Of a stretch of DNA of 64,000 nt, positions 1 to 8,586 are shown in pieces (within the stretch, counting starts at the first letter, position 1; each line of letters opens with the position of its first letter). Under the pieces are notes generated by a model. It had not been told where the DNA came from, did not search any database, and worked only from the letters and a program-made list of their open reading frames with translations. A program made the translations under genes and the position numbers. This DNA comes from Bradyrhizobium nivariense (GTDB lineage Bacteria; Pseudomonadota; Alphaproteobacteria; Rhizobiales; Xanthobacteraceae): positions 1 to 64,000 of the forward strand of contig NZ_JARVWW010000025.1 in assembly GCF_029846715.1 (NCBI RefSeq), written 5' to 3'.

Positions 1-200
1 TCAAGGCATTCCGGCAGCAACGTCGTCTGCTGGCGATCCACCCCTTGAACGAAACCCCGCATCAATTCCCCCCGCGATTCAGCAAGAGAATCATAGCATC
101 GACGGAGTTTTTACACAGCCTGGGTCATAAGCAGTCGATGCCGACCAAGCGGGGCGACTTCCGCTTAGCCCTCGGAAGCTGACGTTCATAAGTACACGCC

Positions 201-929
201 CTAGTCGGTCACCTGCTTCCTCAGCGCCGCGAGATCGTTGACGACCATCTTGGTCGGGCCAGTCGAGATGATGCCGTCGTCCTGGAGGCGGCTGAGGATC
301 AGGCTGATCGACTGGCGCGTCGCGCCGATCATGCGCGCGAGATTGGCCTGCGTGATGCGGCCGAGCGGGATCGGGCCCGTTTCATCCTGGGCCGCGTTCT
401 CGCACAGCTTGACCAGGAGCAGCACCAACCGCTCCGCCGCCTTCTGTCCCGCCAGCGTCTGCGCCAGCATCGAATAGGTCTCGCCTTTGAAGCCAAGGCA
501 CTCGATCAGCGCGACTGCGAACGACGGCGACTGCGCGATCAGCGCGCGGACCGCATCCTGGTCGAGATGCAGCGCTTCGACCCGCCCGAGCGCGCGGGCG
601 GACCAGCTGTGGCGGTGATCGCCGAGGATATAGGGCGCGCCGACGAAGTCACCTGCCTCCCAGGTCGACAGCATCAGTTCGCGCCCCTGTGTGCCGGCAT
701 GGGTGCTTTCGACGATTCCGTTCAGGATGATGTGGATGCCGTTTGCGGGCTCGCCCTCCCGCAGCAGATATTCGCGGTTCTGGTAGGTAGCTAACCTGCC
801 GGTTCGCAGCACCAGGTCCAGATCGGGCTTGTCCAACGCCTTCAGCACATAACGTCCGGTCCCGGGCCGTGGCGGCTCGGCGCGCGGCTCACCCGGATCG
901 GCCACCTCATGCGCATCGCTGCGCTCCAC
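201..929 (-). CDS. Crp/Fnr family transcriptional regulator
   Basis: A 242-residue regulator with a cyclic-nucleotide-binding-type beta-roll at about residues 30-150 (REGEPANG, GDFVGAPYIL) and a C-terminal Crp-type winged helix at about 185-240, whose recognition helix region reads ATRQSISLILSRL. There is no N-terminal cysteine cluster, so it is not an oxygen-sensing Fe-S Fnr. It lies 75 bp downstream of an ABC binding-protein gene on the same strand and may regulate that transporter; this is inference from position. The effector cannot be told from the sequence. The first ~25 residues are polar and probably disordered, so a later start is possible. Confidence 0.9.
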   Translation of the reverse strand: MERSDAHEVADPGEPRAEPPRPGTGRYVLKALDKPDLDLVLRTGRLATYQNREYLLREGEPANGIHIILNGIVESTHAGTQGRELMLSTWEAGDFVGAPYILGDHRHSWSARALGRVEALHLDQDAVRALIAQSPSFAVALIECLGFKGETYSMLAQTLAGQKAAERLVLLLVKLCENAAQDETGPIPLGRITQANLARMIGATRQSISLILSRLQDDGIISTGPTKMVVNDLAALRKQVTD

Positions 930-1004
930 GATCGGTCTCCCTTCGAGTGACGGCTCGAAGGCTAGGAGGTCTCCGCTCAGATTGCAACGCGGCGCGCCCC
1001 GACC

Positions 1005-2015
1005 TTAGCGGCCGATCACCTTCTCCAGATATGCGGGCTGGATGAAGGCTTCGAAGTCGGCGCGCGGCAGCAGCTTCGGCAGGCGCTCCTGCTTCACCAG
1101 GAAGTCGGCGGTCGAGACCAGCGTGTCGACGAACTTGCCCTTTTTCGCGGATGTGCCGAGATACTCCTCCGTGAGCTGCTCGTTGCAGGGGACCATCCCG
1201 GTGCCCTTCATCATTCGCTGCGCGTCCTCGATCGGCAGCGAAAGCTCTTCCGCGATGATCTCCGCGGTCTTCTCCGGGTTCTTCAGCCAGAATTCGATGC
1301 CGTCGCATTCGGCCTTGATGAACTTATCGACATAGGACGGATATTTCTCCGCGAACGCGTTCATGACGACGCCGATGTCCCAGGTCGGGTAGCCGCGCTT
1401 GGCCATCTCGCCCGAGGTGACGAGGATCTTGCCGCCGCTCTTCACGGTCTTGCCGAGATTCGGCTCCCAGAACCAGGCAGCGTCGATGTCGCCGCGAAGC
1501 CAGGCCGCCGCGATGTCCGACGGCGCGAGGTCCAAAATCTTCATCGAGGCGGGATCGACGCCCTCGTCCTTGAGCGCCTGGAGCAGGAGGTAGTGTGTCG
1601 TGGAGCCGAACGGCGCCGCCACCGTCTTGCCCTTGAAGTCCTTGAGCGAGGTGATGTTCTTGTCGATGCGAACCACCATCGACTCGACATAATCGAGCAT
1701 GTTGATCACCAGGATGCCCTTGATCGGCAGGGCGCGCGTCGCGCCGATCGCCGTCGGCGGGTTGCCGAGGCCGCCGAAGTCGACGTCGTTGCCGGCGATC
1801 GCGCGCAGCATGTCGCCGCCGCCGCCGATCTTGACGTATTTGATGTCGACGCCCGGCATCTCCTTGGCGAGCAGGCCGAGATGCTTGGTGACCAGCTGCG
1901 CGTTCACGAGGTTCAGATAGCCGACGGTCACCTTCGCCGGCTTGTCCTCGGCGCGTGCTGCGGCCGTGAGCGCCAACGTGGTAACCGCGAGCGTCGCAAT
2001 CAGTCTCTTCATCAT
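1005..2015 (-). CDS. ABC transporter substrate-binding protein, SsuA/TauA/NMT1-like
   Basis: A 336-residue periplasmic binding protein of the nitrate/sulfonate/taurine (NMT1/SsuA-like) family. The start at the ATG-ATG pair gives a clean signal peptide (MMKRLIATLAVTTLALTAAARA) followed by VTVGYLNL. Family features include the AIAGNDVDFGGLGNPP stretch near residue 75 and LRGDIDAAWFWEPN near 180. A longer reading frame upstream would ruin the signal peptide, so it was rejected. It follows a permease gene by 29 bp and is probably co-transcribed with it. The substrate is unknown; the M20 hydrolase in the same operon suggests an organic amide- or peptide-like compound, which is inference. Confidence 0.88.
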   Translation of the reverse strand: MMKRLIATLAVTTLALTAAARAEDKPAKVTVGYLNLVNAQLVTKHLGLLAKEMPGVDIKYVKIGGGGDMLRAIAGNDVDFGGLGNPPTAIGATRALPIKGILVINMLDYVESMVVRIDKNITSLKDFKGKTVAAPFGSTTHYLLLQALKDEGVDPASMKILDLAPSDIAAAWLRGDIDAAWFWEPNLGKTVKSGGKILVTSGEMAKRGYPTWDIGVVMNAFAEKYPSYVDKFIKAECDGIEFWLKNPEKTAEIIAEELSLPIEDAQRMMKGTGMVPCNEQLTEEYLGTSAKKGKFVDTLVSTADFLVKQERLPKLLPRADFEAFIQPAYLEKVIGR

Positions 2016-2044
2016 GGAGGTCTCCCCTACGATCAGGATTGGAT

Positions 2045-2884
2045 TCAGGCCCACGGCATCAACAGTTTCGCGATGCCGCGCATAATGAGGTCGAGCACGA
2101 CGCCGGTGAGACCGAGCACGATCAGCCCCATGATCACGATGTCGGAGAGCAGGAATTTTGCGGCGTCCCAGATCATCCAGCCGATGCCGGCGGATGCCGC
2201 GACGATTTCGGCGGCGACGAGAACGGTATAGGTAAATCCGAGCGAGATACGCATGCCGGCGAGAATCAGCGGTCCCGCCGCCGGCAGGTAGACGTGAAAG
2301 AGCAGGTGGCGCCGGGTCGCACCGAGCGACTGTGCGGCGCGCACATAGACGGGGTCCACGCTGGTGACGGCCTGGATCGTCGAGATGACGATGCCCGGCA
2401 AACCTGCGAGGAACAGCAGCGACAGCTTCGAGCTCTCACCGATGCCGAGCCACATCACCAGCAGCGTATAAAGGCCGAGCGGCGGCAGTGGCCGGTAGAA
2501 CTCGATCAACGGATTGAGCAGCGCGCGTGCGTTGCGCGACACGCCCATGATGACGCCGAGCGGAATGCCGATCAGGCAGGCCAGCGTGAAGGCCGTGAGG
2601 ATACGATAGAGGCTTGCGCCGAGATGCTGAAGCAGGGTCGCGCCCTGATATCCCTTCGTCATCGTCTTGACGAACGCGGCCCAGACCGCCTGCGGCTTCG
2701 GCAGAAACAGCTCGTTGGCCCAGCCCCTCTCCGTGACGATGGCCCAGCCAGCCAGCAGCACGGCGACGGTCAACGTCGAGAGCAGCACCGATCGTGGGAC
2801 TTTCGGAAGCCGCAGCCGCAAGCTGCCGCGTCGCGTGCGATCCGCCGAGATTGGAATCGTCATGTGGCTCGCCTCGACGCTCAT
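2045..2884 (-). CDS. ABC transporter permease, SsuC/TauC-like
   Basis: A 279-residue inner-membrane permease of the binding-protein-dependent type, with about six membrane segments. The cytoplasmic EAA-type loop is visible as RAAQSLGATRRH ... LPAAGPLILAG near residues 170-200, as in SsuC, TauC and NrtB. The start chosen, MSVEASHM, gives a 4-bp ATGA overlap with the stop of the upstream M20 hydrolase gene, which implies translational coupling. The open frame extends further upstream but only by reading through the hydrolase gene out of frame. No ATPase partner is encoded beside it; the operon must borrow one or have it elsewhere. Confidence 0.9.
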   Translation of the reverse strand: MSVEASHMTIPISADRTRRGSLRLRLPKVPRSVLLSTLTVAVLLAGWAIVTERGWANELFLPKPQAVWAAFVKTMTKGYQGATLLQHLGASLYRILTAFTLACLIGIPLGVIMGVSRNARALLNPLIEFYRPLPPLGLYTLLVMWLGIGESSKLSLLFLAGLPGIVISTIQAVTSVDPVYVRAAQSLGATRRHLLFHVYLPAAGPLILAGMRISLGFTYTVLVAAEIVAASAGIGWMIWDAAKFLLSDIVIMGLIVLGLTGVVLDLIMRGIAKLLMPWA

Positions 2885-4179
2885 GTCCGCACTCCCAGGA
2901 TCTGCATGATGGTCAGCGCGTAGATCCGCGTCGCCATCACCGATTTGGTGATCGAGATGTTCTCGTTGTCGACGGCCCAGCCGTCTTCTCCGGGACCGAA
3001 CGTCACCGCATTGATGCCGGCTTCGCGGAAGCGGATCGTGTCGTTGAAGGCATTCTTGCGGTTGACCCCGGGCTCGCGGCCCATCAGACGCCGGTAAACC
3101 GCGCGCAAGGAGCGGCACGGCTCCTCCTCGACCGGCACCGGTTCGGTCGCGTTGACGAACAGCGAGCCCGGCACCTGGCGCACCTCCACCTTGACGTCGT
3201 TCACACCGGCAAAAGTGTCCCGTCCCAGACGCTCGATGTCCGAAATCACGCTCGATAGCGTCATGCCGGGCACGATGCCGACCACGGCGAGCGTGATGGT
3301 GCAGGCATCTGGCGAGAACTGCATCTCGCCAGGAAGGCCGGCCCGGATGCGCACCACGGCGCAGCAGGGCGGCGTATGTCCCATGAACCTGCTGGGCGCG
3401 TGCGTGAACGCCATGTCCTTCAACTTCGGCAACAGCTTTGCCGCTTCCATGATGGCGTTGACGCTGATGTCCGGCCGCCAGATGTGCGACTTGATCCCGT
3501 GAACCGTGAGCTCGATCAGGCAGTGGCCGGAATTGGCCACCGACAGGTTCATGCCCCAGTCCTTGTTGACGTCACCCCAGGCGGTCGGCTCGGCGGTGAT
3601 CTCGTAGTCGGCGGTGAGGCCAACCTTGTTCAGCATGTAGATGGAGCCCTCGGTGCCGTTCCGCTCCTCATCGACGGTGTAGCAGCACATCAAGGTGCCA
3701 TCGAACTTCACACCCGCTTCGATCAGGGCCTGCACTGCGAGCAACGATGCAGCGAGGTTCCCGCGCGTGTCGGAAGTGCCGCGCGCATAGAGCAGATCGC
3801 CGTGGCGCGTCGCCTTGAACGGATCGAAATCCGTCATGTGCCATTTCTCGGGCTCGACGACCGGATAGGTGTCGAGGTGATCATTGAGAATGAGCGAGGG
3901 CGCGCCGTCCCGCCCCTTGAGCACGCCGAGCACGTTCGGCCGGTGCGGTTGCGCGCTGTGCTTGGTGACCTCCATGCCGAGCGCTTCGAGCTTGCCCGCG
4001 ACCAGCATGGAGATCGCCTCCTCTTCGGCTGGCGGCAGATCCGGATCGAGCGGATTGCCGGAGCGCGGCTGGCCGGTGCGGATCAGCTCGGATGCCAAAT
4101 CAAGCCAGCGCTCCTCCGTGATGCGCGATAGCACACGCCGTTCGAGCTCGGAGTAAGGTGGGGTGACGGACATCTGCAT
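2881..4179 (-). CDS. M20 family metallohydrolase (ArgE/DapE/ACY1-like)
   Basis: A 432-residue zinc-dependent amidohydrolase/deacylase. Family M20 features are visible: NDHLDTYPV near residue 98 (first zinc His and Asp), ARGTSDTRGN near 132 (bridging Asp), VDEERNGTEGS near 168 (general-base Glu pair), and ITAEPT near 195. The central dimerisation domain follows from about 210, and CCAVVRIRAG sits inside it. It is the first gene of the operon with an SsuBC-type permease and binding protein, so it probably hydrolyses the imported compound; the exact substrate cannot be read. There is no signal peptide, so it is cytoplasmic. Confidence 0.88.
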   Translation of the reverse strand: MQMSVTPPYSELERRVLSRITEERWLDLASELIRTGQPRSGNPLDPDLPPAEEEAISMLVAGKLEALGMEVTKHSAQPHRPNVLGVLKGRDGAPSLILNDHLDTYPVVEPEKWHMTDFDPFKATRHGDLLYARGTSDTRGNLAASLLAVQALIEAGVKFDGTLMCCYTVDEERNGTEGSIYMLNKVGLTADYEITAEPTAWGDVNKDWGMNLSVANSGHCLIELTVHGIKSHIWRPDISVNAIMEAAKLLPKLKDMAFTHAPSRFMGHTPPCCAVVRIRAGLPGEMQFSPDACTITLAVVGIVPGMTLSSVISDIERLGRDTFAGVNDVKVEVRQVPGSLFVNATEPVPVEEEPCRSLRAVYRRLMGREPGVNRKNAFNDTIRFREAGINAVTFGPGEDGWAVDNENISITKSVMATRIYALTIMQILGVRT

Positions 4180-4320
4180 GACGGGTCCCGTTGGCTCACA
4201 GCGCCGGCCGCGCCGCTTCGTTGCAGCTTCCTCATTGCAGCGACTGTGCCAATTGCCGGAAAAGCCCGCAGCGGCACAATAGTCGCTTTGATTTCAATGA
4301 TTTAGGAAACAATCGCGAGT

Positions 4321-4336
4321 GCGCAAATTTTTGCGC
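4321..4336. promoter_or_regulatory. Palindrome upstream of the M20/transporter operon
   Basis: A 16-bp near-perfect inverted repeat (GCGCAA-ATTT-TTGCGC) about 140 bp upstream of the first gene of the minus-strand transport operon, in a short AT-richer stretch. It has the form of a dimeric-regulator operator. The regulator is unknown and no promoter elements were securely identified. Confidence 0.3.
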
Positions 4337-4384
4337 CCGAGATGCGCTCTGCCGAAGACGCGGCGTCGGCTGAACAGGCAGGGC

Positions 4385-4978
4385 TCAGCGCGAGGCCGGC
4401 CGGTCCAGGTCTTCCATGCGGCGCCACGCGTGCAGGACACGGCGCCCGTCGCGCGCGAATGCGAACACATGACCGCCGCCGGCTGGCTGATCGAGGACGC
4501 GGTCGATCGGTTGGCCTGAACAGTGACAGAGCAACAGCGTGCCGACGGCGCCGTGGCCGACGAAGAGGGTATCGCCAAGCCGATTGCGCGCAAGCACCGC
4601 CTCAGCTTCGCGCACGATGCGCGCCTGCGCATCCACGGCGCGCTCCCAGCCGCGAACGCTGAGATGCGGCTGCGCGAAAAACTGGTCGGCGACCTCCTCG
4701 AATTCGGCCGGCTTCAGGAACCCGGTCGCCGAACGGTCATTCTCATGCATGGCCTCGCGGATTTCGATCATAATTCCGAGCTTGCCGGCAATGATCTCGG
4801 CGGTCTCGATCGCCTTGCGCTCGCCGCTGGTGACGATCTGCGAGGTGCTTGCGAGCCAGCTCGCATTCGCCAGCGCTTCGGTGCGCGTTCGACCGATCGG
4901 ACTGAGGCCCCAGAGCGGTACGGGCACCGCGGGGTCGATTTGCACCTGCGGGTGGGTGAGATAGCGGACGATGGGCAT
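4385..4978 (-). CDS. Histidine phosphatase family protein
   Basis: A 197-residue protein of the phosphoglycerate mutase-like/SixA branch. The start MPIVRYLTHPQV gives the usual N-terminal beta strand of the family, but the canonical RHG catalytic triplet reads LTHPQ, keeping the His without the Arg-His-Gly. Other landmarks are the SPIGRTRTEAL helix, the TSGERKAIETA stretch (normally SxxxRAxQTA) near residue 52, and LFVGHGAVGT near 150, carrying the second catalytic His. An upstream in-frame ATG lies within an intergenic repeat, so the shorter start was preferred. Phosphatase activity is likely but the substrate is unknown. Confidence 0.8.
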   Translation of the reverse strand: MPIVRYLTHPQVQIDPAVPVPLWGLSPIGRTRTEALANASWLASTSQIVTSGERKAIETAEIIAGKLGIMIEIREAMHENDRSATGFLKPAEFEEVADQFFAQPHLSVRGWERAVDAQARIVREAEAVLARNRLGDTLFVGHGAVGTLLLCHCSGQPIDRVLDQPAGGGHVFAFARDGRRVLHAWRRMEDLDRPASR

Positions 4979-5029
4979 CTCGGTTGACGCGATCGTAGTC
5001 CGCATGAGCGCAGCGATATGCGGGAATGC

Positions 5030-5064
5030 TGTCCCGGATATCGCTTCGCTCATCCGGGCTACAA
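5030..5064. repeat. Small intergenic palindrome (CCGGATATCGCTTCGCTCATCCGG type)
   Basis: An imperfect inverted repeat, cccggat...atccggg, with a GCTTCGC centre, lying between the extensin-family gene and the histidine phosphatase gene. This type of element is common between genes in Bradyrhizobium-like genomes (general knowledge). It could act as a transcript stem-loop. Confidence 0.5.
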
Positions 5065-5080
5065 GGAAAATCCAGTCCGG

Positions 5081-6283
5081 CTAATCGTCCGCGTACTCGT
5101 CTTCTTCGCGCTTGTGCGCGATGCTCTTGCGGCCGAGCGAGCCGGTCACGGAGGGATCGCGCGCATTCGCATAGGGATTGCGCTGGTGCGCGCGCCCGGC
5201 GACCTCCTCGCCGGAAACGGCGGCGGGCTGGCAGATCAGGCGGCGGCTGGCGCGACGCATCAGATCGACGTGGATGTGATCGTAGTGATAGACGTTCGAG
5301 CCCGGCGCCAGCACCGTGGTGAAATGCGCGCACGCACCCGACTGCACGTCGCGCAAAAATCCCTGCTCTTCCGGCATGCCGCGCCAGCCGTCCTTCACGG
5401 TGACGCGGCGGCCGTCGGCGAGCACGAAGGCGGCGATGTCGAGCGCGTTGCCGAAGGCATGCTCGGAGATATGGGCATGCGAATTGCCGTTCATGCCGCG
5501 GCACGAATAGGCGGAGATCTGCTTGATCTCCGCGACGCGGGCGCCGAACCAGCGCATCGCCGAGGGCTGCACGGTGTCGGCGAGCCAGCGGTCGAGTTCG
5601 GACACGATCGGACAGGCCAGCGTCGCAACCGGCTTGATCGCAACCGGGCCGACGGCGGTGACGGGATTGCCCTGTGCCGGACCAAGACGCGGCGGCGGTT
5701 GCTGCGCGGGCGCCTGTGAGTAAGGCGCCGGCCGCGCCGGATAGCTCGGCGCATTCATATAGCGCGACGCGCCAGCGGCATCGGTACCCTCGGGCGGCAG
5801 ATCGATCTCGTCTTCCTGCGGCGCCACGCCGGGTGCGTTCAGCGACACCGGGCCGGACGGCGCGCCGTAGCCGGAGGGCTGGCGCACCGCGCTCTCGGGA
5901 TAGTTCGACTGTTGCGGATAGGACGATGCCGGAGCGTTCTGACTCTGCGGGTAATTCGATCGCGGCTGCGTCACCGGCCAGCGCGGCTGGTTGCCGATGC
6001 TCCCGGGCGGACGCAGTTCCTCATCGGCAAAGCCGTAGCTGCTCGAGCCTTCGCCGATGGCGGCGACCTTGAGCGGAAACTCGGCGCCGCACATGCCCGG
6101 CCCGGAGATCGGGTCGATGCGGACGAGATCCGGCCCCTCTTTCACCGCGCCCGATTTCAGGCACGCGGCTTCGGCCTCGGCCCGCCACGGTTCACGTTCG
6201 GCCTGGAAGAAGCCGCGTCCGCAACCCGCTAGCGAAACAAGGACGATGGAGCCGACGAGATACAAACGAACTCCGCGCGTCAT
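5081..6283 (-). CDS. Extensin family protein, putative lipoprotein
   Basis: A 400-residue exported protein. The N-terminus has a lipobox (LAGC at about residues 18-21), so it is probably a lipoprotein. Residues ~90-215 are a Pro/Ser/Gln/Tyr-rich linker (YPQSQN, YPQQSN, QPPPRLG). The C-terminal extensin-like domain starts near residue 225 (ACPIVSELDRWL) and includes SAYSCRGMNG, SEHAFGNALDI and HYDHIHVDLM, which resemble the HxxGxAxD and HxH zinc pattern of peptidoglycan-active LAS-type peptidases. The role is probably envelope or peptidoglycan related. The linker is compositionally low complexity. Confidence 0.88.
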   Translation of the reverse strand: MTRGVRLYLVGSIVLVSLAGCGRGFFQAEREPWRAEAEAACLKSGAVKEGPDLVRIDPISGPGMCGAEFPLKVAAIGEGSSSYGFADEELRPPGSIGNQPRWPVTQPRSNYPQSQNAPASSYPQQSNYPESAVRQPSGYGAPSGPVSLNAPGVAPQEDEIDLPPEGTDAAGASRYMNAPSYPARPAPYSQAPAQQPPPRLGPAQGNPVTAVGPVAIKPVATLACPIVSELDRWLADTVQPSAMRWFGARVAEIKQISAYSCRGMNGNSHAHISEHAFGNALDIAAFVLADGRRVTVKDGWRGMPEEQGFLRDVQSGACAHFTTVLAPGSNVYHYDHIHVDLMRRASRRLICQPAAVSGEEVAGRAHQRNPYANARDPSVTGSLGRKSIAHKREEDEYADD

Positions 6284-6341
6284 GCACGCACGTTCGGTGA
6301 ATTTACTTAAAGACTCTTCAACGTGTTGATTTCAGCCTTCT

Positions 6342-6432
6342 TTAACCATGCCAGCCCGCGCACGGCCGAACGCTGGCGAGGATGAGCGACAGCAAGGCTG
6401 ACTTTTTCGGAAAGAGACTTTCTGTTAACCAT
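6342..6432. promoter_or_regulatory. Two TTAACCAT motifs (CtrA-like) upstream of a small ORF
   Basis: The octamer TTAACCAT occurs at 6342-6349 and again at 6425-6432, both on the plus strand and both upstream of the 27-codon ORF at 6474. TTAACCAT is known from Caulobacter work as one form of CtrA binding motif. Functional relevance here is inference. Confidence 0.35.
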
Positions 6433-6473
6433 GATGCGCTCGCGCAAGGCGGCGCGACAGCTGGAGCGACCTC

Positions 6474-6557
6474 ATGACGTTCGCCGGCAGACTGAGCGTT
6501 ATCACCGCGTACCTCGCGATGGCCTTCGTCGGCGCCATCGTGCTCGGCATGATCTAG
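6474..6557 (+). CDS. 27-residue single-span membrane peptide
   Basis: A very short ORF with a good ribosome-binding site (GGAG eight bases before the ATG). The product is MTFAGRLSV followed by a hydrophobic segment (ITAYLAMAFVGAIVLGMI), so almost the whole peptide is one transmembrane helix. It stands alone between the extensin-family gene and the DUF2147 gene. Its function is unknown; small membrane peptides of this kind often bind larger membrane proteins. It could be a chance ORF, but the SD, composition and hydrophobic pattern support it. Confidence 0.5.
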   Translation: MTFAGRLSVITAYLAMAFVGAIVLGMI

Positions 6558-6638
6558 CGGCTCATCAAGCGCATCGAAGACTGCGGTTCTTCACTTCCCT
6601 GTGTGTGGGATGGCGAAAGAGCGCGCGCCCACGCTACA

Positions 6639-7517
6639 CTACGACCGCGCACTCCACGGCCGCGACGTCGTGATCAGCTTCTCCGGCCGCTCTTCGGCTC
6701 GCGTCCAGTCGTTGCCGGAACACCAGAAGTGGCCCAGTGCGCAGGCTTCGACGTGGAGCTTGCCGGAATTCTGCAGCGTCATCGTCGCATAATAGGTGCT
6801 GCCGCTGGAGCGGCTGTAGATGTTGCCGGTCCAGACGTCGTGCGTTTTCGGCTTCATGTTGACGAGCACGCTCTCGCCCCTGTTCGACGCCTCGGTCAGC
6901 GCGTAGCCGCACAGCGCAGGGCCGCAGCGTTCGATGCGGACCGTACCCTTGGCGCCTGCGCTCTCCCATTCGCCGAGCGGTAAATAGGCCGGCTCGTCGT
7001 CGCTGCGCTCTGGGCTCGTCACGGCCTGCTTGATCTCCGGCCTTGGAGCGACGACCGGCGCCTCCATGCGCGGCGCATCGAGCGCGACGGTCTTCGGCGG
7101 ATCTGTCCGCGGCAGCTCAACCCGTGGCGGATTGAGGCTGGGCGCCGCAGGTCTTGGCGCCGCAAGTCTTGGCGCCTGCGGCAGGACAACGGGCTGCGAC
7201 GTCGTTGAAGCAGCGACAGGAGTTGTCGGCGCCGGTGGAGGCGCGACCACAATTGCTTGCGCCGGCCTGACCGGAGCCACGGGATAGACCGGCTGCGACG
7301 GTGCAACCGCCAGCGGCGGCGCCGGTGTCGTATCGACGTCCGGCCGAAAGCTGCGATTGGAGGAAACCGAAACACAGGAAGCCGATCGGCAATTCCTGGG
7401 CGACGCGACCTGGAACCGATGACCGCCGATCGAGAACGCGTAGGAGCCAGCCGCGGCTGTGGGCGCAATCGCCATCAGCGCGATCAATGTGCCAAGCGAA
7501 GTCACAAGCCGCATCAT
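6639..7517 (-). CDS. Exported DUF2147-like protein with Pro/Ala linker (paralogue 1)
   Basis: A 292-residue exported protein: signal peptide (residues 1-23), a short domain with CRSASCVSV, a long Pro/Ala/Val-rich linker (~60-175), and a C-terminal domain from about 180 (LGEWESAGAKG, RIERCGPALCGYAL, VNMKP, CSGNDWTRA). The C-terminal pattern matches DUF2147, a lipocalin-like fold of unknown function. GGGAGG sits just before the ATG-ATG start. It is divergent from a paralogue at 7711 with the same architecture (C-x4-C motif, linker, C-terminal domain). Two short cysteine pairs suggest disulfides. Function unknown; envelope location is likely. Confidence 0.8.
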   Translation of the reverse strand: MMRLVTSLGTLIALMAIAPTAAAGSYAFSIGGHRFQVASPRNCRSASCVSVSSNRSFRPDVDTTPAPPLAVAPSQPVYPVAPVRPAQAIVVAPPPAPTTPVAASTTSQPVVLPQAPRLAAPRPAAPSLNPPRVELPRTDPPKTVALDAPRMEAPVVAPRPEIKQAVTSPERSDDEPAYLPLGEWESAGAKGTVRIERCGPALCGYALTEASNRGESVLVNMKPKTHDVWTGNIYSRSSGSTYYATMTLQNSGKLHVEACALGHFWCSGNDWTRAEERPEKLITTSRPWSARS

Positions 7518-7710
7518 CAGCGCCTCCCTCTGTGTCGCGACGACGTTACGCAGAAGAACCGCGGCCGAATGTGCGCTGCCTCACCCAGCGCCGGCGGGCC
7601 GTTGTGACGTCTATCACAGAGCGCCCGACCAGCCCGGCGTAGGGTCGAACCACGCTTCATCCACCCGCGACTCCAGTCCTATCGGGACCCACACATTTTC
7701 GGAGGTTGTC

Positions 7711-8502
7711 ATGAACAAGCTCACCATCGCCGCCACCGCGCTCTTCCTCGCTTCGACCGCCGCCGCGCATGCCGGTAACTCGATCTCGTTCCAGATCGAG
7801 GGCCAGCAGGTCCGCATCGAGACACCGCACAACTGCGCCTCGCTCAACTGCGTGACCATCGTCGCACCGGGCCTGTCGGACAAGCCGATCAAGCTGAACA
7901 ACATCAACCTCAAGGGCCTTGGCTCCAAAGACCTTGGTTCCAAGGACGATGACATCGACACCACGCCGGCTCCGGCCACGACCACGCAGCCGGCTCCGGT
8001 GCAGCAGCAGCCCGTGCAGCAGGCCCCGGTGCAGGCGACCGCGCCGGCGGCTCCCGCTATCGCGGCTCCGGCCACGACGATTGCCGCTGCTCCGGCCGCC
8101 AGCTACGACAACACGACGCAGACTGCGCCCGTTGCGGCTCCTGCTCCCGCTGCTGCGCCCGCGCCGGTCGCGGTTGCTCCCGCTCCGGCTCCGGTCGCCG
8201 CCGCGCCTGCGCCGGCCGCCAACACGCCGATCGGCATTTGGGCGACCGAAGAGAACAAGGGCAATGTTCGCGTCGAACAGTGCGGGGCCAATCTCTGCGG
8301 CTATGCCATGAAGTCCAACGAGCGCATCCTGATCAACATGAAGCCCGACGGCGCGAAGTGGAGCGGCCGCATCCACGATCCCGACTCTGGCCGAAATTAC
8401 GACTCGACGATCGCGATGAAGGGCCCGAATGCGATGCGCGTGCAGGGCTGCGCTTTCGGCGGCATGTTCTGCGGCGGCCAGACCTGGAAACGCGTGAGCT
8501 GA
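7711..8502 (+). CDS. Exported DUF2147-like protein with Ala/Pro linker (paralogue 2)
   Basis: A 263-residue exported protein, start chosen at MNKLTIAATALFLAST after GGAGG, giving a signal peptide cut near AHA-GNS. The N-terminal part has FQIEGQQVRIETPHNCASLNCVTI, matching GGHRFQVASPRNCRSASCVSV in the divergent neighbour. A linker of Ala/Pro repeats (~90-170) follows, then the C-terminal domain (IGIWATEENKG, RVEQCGANLCGYAM, INMKPDG, FCGGQTWKRV), DUF2147-like. The longer frame upstream has no signal peptide. Function unknown. Confidence 0.82.
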   Translation: MNKLTIAATALFLASTAAAHAGNSISFQIEGQQVRIETPHNCASLNCVTIVAPGLSDKPIKLNNINLKGLGSKDLGSKDDDIDTTPAPATTTQPAPVQQQPVQQAPVQATAPAAPAIAAPATTIAAAPAASYDNTTQTAPVAAPAPAAAPAPVAVAPAPAPVAAAPAPAANTPIGIWATEENKGNVRVEQCGANLCGYAMKSNERILINMKPDGAKWSGRIHDPDSGRNYDSTIAMKGPNAMRVQGCAFGGMFCGGQTWKRVS

Positions 8503-8586
8503 CGCACCACCATCGTCCTATACTATCGTCATCCCGGGCGATGCGAAGCATCGACCCGGGATCTTCCGCGACAGCCTCAGTTTATC

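Noticed and set aside
1593..2923. Long plus-strand open frames across the ABC transporter genes
   Set aside because: They are antisense to well-supported minus-strand genes and have low-complexity Arg/Ala/His-rich translations without motifs.
4281..4294. FixK-like box TTGATTTCAATGAT upstream of the M20 operon
   Set aside because: The second half TGAT does not match TCAA; only the first half-site fits.
8530..8570. tRNA- or attachment-site-like palindrome near CCCGGG
   Set aside because: No cloverleaf or duplicated flank; fits the intergenic palindrome type.
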